Shown piece by piece: positions 61,480 to 64,000 of a stretch of 64,000 nucleotides of DNA. The notes under the pieces are model-generated. The model ran no database searches, was not told the DNA's origin, and saw nothing but the letters and a program-made list of their open reading frames with translations. Position 1 is the first letter of the stretch. Each line of letters starts with the position of its first letter. This DNA is from Lachnospiraceae bacterium. GTDB lineage: Bacteria > Bacillota > Clostridia > Lachnospirales > Lachnospiraceae. The DNA is taken from the NCBI GenBank assembly GCA_014804485.1, contig JAAUZT010000010.1, positions 62,875 to 126,874 on the forward strand. The letters run 5' to 3'. Made by a program: the position numbers and the translations under genes.

Positions 61480-62544
61480 TCAATCGGCGGCACAAATTGA
61501 CTCATATACGGCAAGAAGCCGCTTCATATTATCTTCTATGGAGAACTCGCGCTCTGCTTTGCTTCGGGCGTTCTCCCCCAGCCTTCGACACAGTTCAGGT
61601 TCTGCGAGGAGTCTGCACAGACCTTCCTCAAGCGTCTGCATATCCTGTGGCTTTGCAAAAAGTCCTGTCTCCCCCTCTATAATCATATCGGGAATCCCGC
61701 CGGTCTTCGATGCCACGATCCCGCATGCATGAGCCATAGCCTCTAAGATAGACACCGATTGTCCCTCAAAATAGGACGGCATAACGAAAATATCACACTC
61801 CCGCAGAAGTTTCTGCTTGACCGGACCACTGACCCAGCCGAGGTCCGTCACGCACTCCTTAAGCGACACCGCCCGCGACTTTAACTCCTCATCCTCCCAT
61901 ATGCCACCGAGATACAGATGCACATCCGGGTATTTCTCCCGCAGTTTCGGCATAACCGCAAGCAGCTCTCCGATTCCCTTTGCCTTACATAGTCTTCCCA
62001 GAAATAATATCTTATGGACTCCGTACTGCTTCTCGCCGGCTACCGGAATCCGTATGGCATCCGGTAATACCGTAATCCGCTCTGCTCCGATGATCGCACC
62101 GAAGAAATCCTTCCATGCCGTCCCCAGTACAAGAAAAGCGTCTCCCATGGAGAGAACCTTCTTGACCCGCCGCCTGCCGGCAGCGCCTAGCTCTTTTCCA
62201 TAAAATTCCGAAAAATTACCGCCATGCTGGTGAATAACAATCTTCTTATGGAATATTCCTGCCGTCCGTACAAATACGGACTTGCGGTAATAACTGGAAT
62301 CTGAAGCCATATTGACATGCACGATGTCATATCTCGGAAGCAGTATGAGAAACCGAAAATACGCTTTTACTGCACAGACTAGTTTCGCCCACTTAGAGCC
62401 ATCCACCATTGTGCCGATGTAATGCAGATCGATCACCTTATCCAGTCCGGCATCATAATAATTATTCACTACACCGGATACTCCACCATGAACGCTTCTG
62501 TCGGGACCGATCATCAATACTTTGAATTTGTCTTTGCTCATCAT
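61480..62544 (-). CDS. Glycosyltransferase family 4
   Basis: A 354-residue GT-B transferase. FKVLMIGPDRSVHGGVSGVVNNYY opens the acceptor domain. HKILFLGRLCKAKGIGELL and PSYFEGQSVSILEAMAHACGIVAS (E-x7-E) define the donor domain. It is the second gene of the operon as seen here, directly after the priming transferase, so it is the best candidate to add the second sugar of the repeat unit. Two ATGs in tandem follow AAGG. Specificity is unknown. Confidence 0.88.
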   Translation of the reverse strand: MMSKDKFKVLMIGPDRSVHGGVSGVVNNYYDAGLDKVIDLHYIGTMVDGSKWAKLVCAVKAYFRFLILLPRYDIVHVNMASDSSYYRKSVFVRTAGIFHKKIVIHQHGGNFSEFYGKELGAAGRRRVKKVLSMGDAFLVLGTAWKDFFGAIIGAERITVLPDAIRIPVAGEKQYGVHKILFLGRLCKAKGIGELLAVMPKLREKYPDVHLYLGGIWEDEELKSRAVSLKECVTDLGWVSGPVKQKLLRECDIFVMPSYFEGQSVSILEAMAHACGIVASKTGGIPDMIIEGETGLFAKPQDMQTLEEGLCRLLAEPELCRRLGENARSKAEREFSIEDNMKRLLAVYESICAAD

Positions 62545-62558
62545 TTAAGCCTTTCCCG

Positions 62559-63971
62559 TCACTTCGAACCTTTCCCTGTCAGAACCACCCATATCGTCCG
62601 AAATAATATCTTGATGTCTAATCCCAATGTCCAATTATCTATATATTCCAGATCAAGCTTCACCACTTCATCAAAATTCACGATCTCGCTGCGCCCGCTG
62701 ATCTGCCATAATCCGGTAAGCCCCGGCGTCATGCTGATGCGTCTTCTGTAATGGGAATTATACTGTTCGAACTCGCCCTCCGTAGGCGGTCTTGTTCCCA
62801 CCAGACTCATGTCGCCTTTCACAATATTCAGAAACTGCGGCAGCTCGTCAATGCTTGTCTTACGGATAAACTTACCCACCTTCGTGATCCGCGGATCGTT
62901 ATCCATCTTAAACATCAATCCCTGCATCTCGTTCTGCGCTTCCAATTCCTTCTTGCGTTCCTCCGCATCCGTATACATAGAGCGGAATTTATAGATCTTG
63001 AAACGTCTGCCGTTCTTACCGATCCGGGTCTGTGCAAAGAAGGTCGGTCCCGGTGAATCCACTCGTATGGCAATCGCCACAAAAGGCGTAATCACCGCTG
63101 TCAGCACGCACCCCACCAGTCCGCCGACAATATCAATCAGCCGCTTGACCGCCATACGCCTGTAATCAAAATGATTGATCGAGTACGTCACCACCGTATA
63201 GCCCGCGAAACTGCCCACTCTGACATCTTTCTGAGGACGTTCAATGATATCGATATTGTAATGGCATGCAATCCCCATGGATTCCAGATCATAGATGATA
63301 TGCTTTACATACTCCTTGTCTTCTTCCGGCAGATTGATGAACACTTCGTCAAGCGGAATCTGTCTCGCCAGCTCAAGCACATCCCGTCCATCGGCATTTA
63401 CCCTGACCCCGTCTATCATCACACCTTTGCGGTCCGCATCCACACAGGCAAGCGCGACGATCTCATAATTGATATCCATGGATGCTTTCAGGCTGGATAC
63501 CGTCTTGTTGAGCACAGAATCCTTGGTGATAATCATGATTTTTACAATATTGGACTTGGCGGTAAAATAGACGCGCAGCGCCTTTTTCATCCCGATCCTC
63601 ACGCCCCATACGACAAAAACGTCCAGCACCGCAAAATATCCCATAACAAGACGGGAAACACTTGCGCTTCGCTGCAGCATAAATAAAAATGCCAGAATCG
63701 CCAATTCCATAAAAATATTAAATTTGATGACCGCTATGAACTCAACGAGGATTCCCCGCTTCAGAAACTCTCTGTTCCAGTCAAACAGAAAGCTGTAGAC
63801 CGTACAGAACAACAGAAGACAGATGAATACCAGAAAATGAAGCTCCGGCTCATCCACCCATCTGAATCTATGAAAACGTAATAAAATTGCAATAATATAT
63901 GAGACGGCAATACTGACCAGATCCGTGAAGAGCAGCCAGTAGCCTTCAATCACTTTCATTTTACGGTTCAT
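62559..63971 (-). CDS. Polyprenyl-phosphate hexose-1-phosphate transferase (priming transferase, WbaP/CpsE-like)
   Basis: A 470-residue membrane enzyme that starts repeat-unit synthesis by placing a sugar-1-phosphate on undecaprenyl phosphate. Four N-terminal spans lie within about residues 10-130, a CoA-binding-like soluble domain is at about 140-265, and the catalytic domain is at about 275-470: KRLIDIVGGLVGC, SPGPTFFAQTRIGKNGR, KFRSMYTDAEERK, SIDELPQFLNIVKGDMSLVGTRPP, TPGLTGLWQISGRS. Closest in layout to WbaP/CpsE enzymes using UDP-galactose or UDP-glucose. GAGGGATC precedes the ATG. First gene visible; upstream genes lie outside the window. Confidence 0.93.
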   Translation of the reverse strand: MNRKMKVIEGYWLLFTDLVSIAVSYIIAILLRFHRFRWVDEPELHFLVFICLLLFCTVYSFLFDWNREFLKRGILVEFIAVIKFNIFMELAILAFLFMLQRSASVSRLVMGYFAVLDVFVVWGVRIGMKKALRVYFTAKSNIVKIMIITKDSVLNKTVSSLKASMDINYEIVALACVDADRKGVMIDGVRVNADGRDVLELARQIPLDEVFINLPEEDKEYVKHIIYDLESMGIACHYNIDIIERPQKDVRVGSFAGYTVVTYSINHFDYRRMAVKRLIDIVGGLVGCVLTAVITPFVAIAIRVDSPGPTFFAQTRIGKNGRRFKIYKFRSMYTDAEERKKELEAQNEMQGLMFKMDNDPRITKVGKFIRKTSIDELPQFLNIVKGDMSLVGTRPPTEGEFEQYNSHYRRRISMTPGLTGLWQISGRSEIVNFDEVVKLDLEYIDNWTLGLDIKILFRTIWVVLTGKGSK

Positions 63972-64000
63972 TCTGATCCCTCAAGCATATTCTGCTTATT

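Noticed and set aside
1..64000. Mobile elements, phage genes, CRISPR arrays, tRNA or rRNA genes
   Set aside because: I looked for transposase-like proteins, direct repeat arrays and RNA gene hallmarks and saw none; the possible transfer of the cassette rests only on composition and position.

Overview
The window is one long, densely packed glycan-biosynthesis locus. All 55 genes I can support lie on the minus strand, so transcription runs from base 64000 towards base 1. Strong AGGAGG-type ribosome binding sites, frequent ATGA/TAATG stop-start overlaps, a lipoprotein-type binding protein and the style of the priming transferase point to a Firmicute, most likely a gut Lachnospiraceae/Clostridiales species. 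That is inference from gene style; there is no rRNA or marker gene here. No tRNA, rRNA, CRISPR array, transposase or phage gene was seen. No gap between genes exceeds 300 bases; the largest is 35566-35826.

Layout in transcription order. (1) 64.0-37.6 kb is a Wzx/Wzy-type exopolysaccharide or capsule unit: polyprenyl-phosphate hexose-1-phosphate transferase, GT4, GT2, GT11 fucosyltransferase, GT2, pyruvyltransferase, Wzx, a GH88/GH105-like hydrolase, Wzy, a WecG/TagA-GT4 fusion, further GT4s, a radical SAM protein, a GT-D transferase, a serine-acetyltransferase-like O-acetyltransferase, a PglK-like ABC flippase, an Rmd-like reductase, a polytopic membrane protein, and a DPM1-like GT2/DUF2304/GT2 group. 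(2) 37.5-25.7 kb is a sialic-acid-type operon, neuD-neuB ... deacetylase-neuC-neuA-transferase. An AT-rich cassette (35544-30276) sits inside it: AMP-ligase, acyl carrier protein, a three-gene ABC importer and a GNAT-like protein. (3) 25.6-21.6 kb holds a glycosyltransferase and WbpB/WbpD/WbpE-like genes for a 2,3-diamino-glucuronic acid nucleotide. (4) 21.6-8.2 kb holds a second GNAT-like/ACP/AMP-ligase module, here with a nitroreductase domain fused to the ligase. It is followed by a second nonulosonate pathway: PtmE-like CBS-nucleotidyltransferase, LegB dehydratase, NeuA-PseG fusion, DUF4910 protein, NeuB, transferase, AAC(3)-type acetyltransferase and FkbM methyltransferase. (5) 8.1-0 kb holds a second PglK-like flippase and a third nonulosonate set: acetolactate-synthase-like ThDP enzyme, SDR, FkbM methyltransferase, divergent NeuB and divergent NeuC.

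How they work together (inference): the cell appears able to make up to three different nonulosonic acids plus a diamino-uronic acid. These would be decorated by unusual acyl groups, methyl groups and pyruvate, assembled on polyprenyl phosphate and exported by up to three flippases. The most novel part is a repeated acyl-activation module of AMP-ligase, ACP and a two-part GNAT-like protein ending in GDQDRP. One copy is translationally coupled to its own ABC importer, which suggests that an imported acid is activated, loaded on ACP and attached to a sugar amine. A G9 tract inside one methyltransferase gene suggests phase variation of the final glycan.
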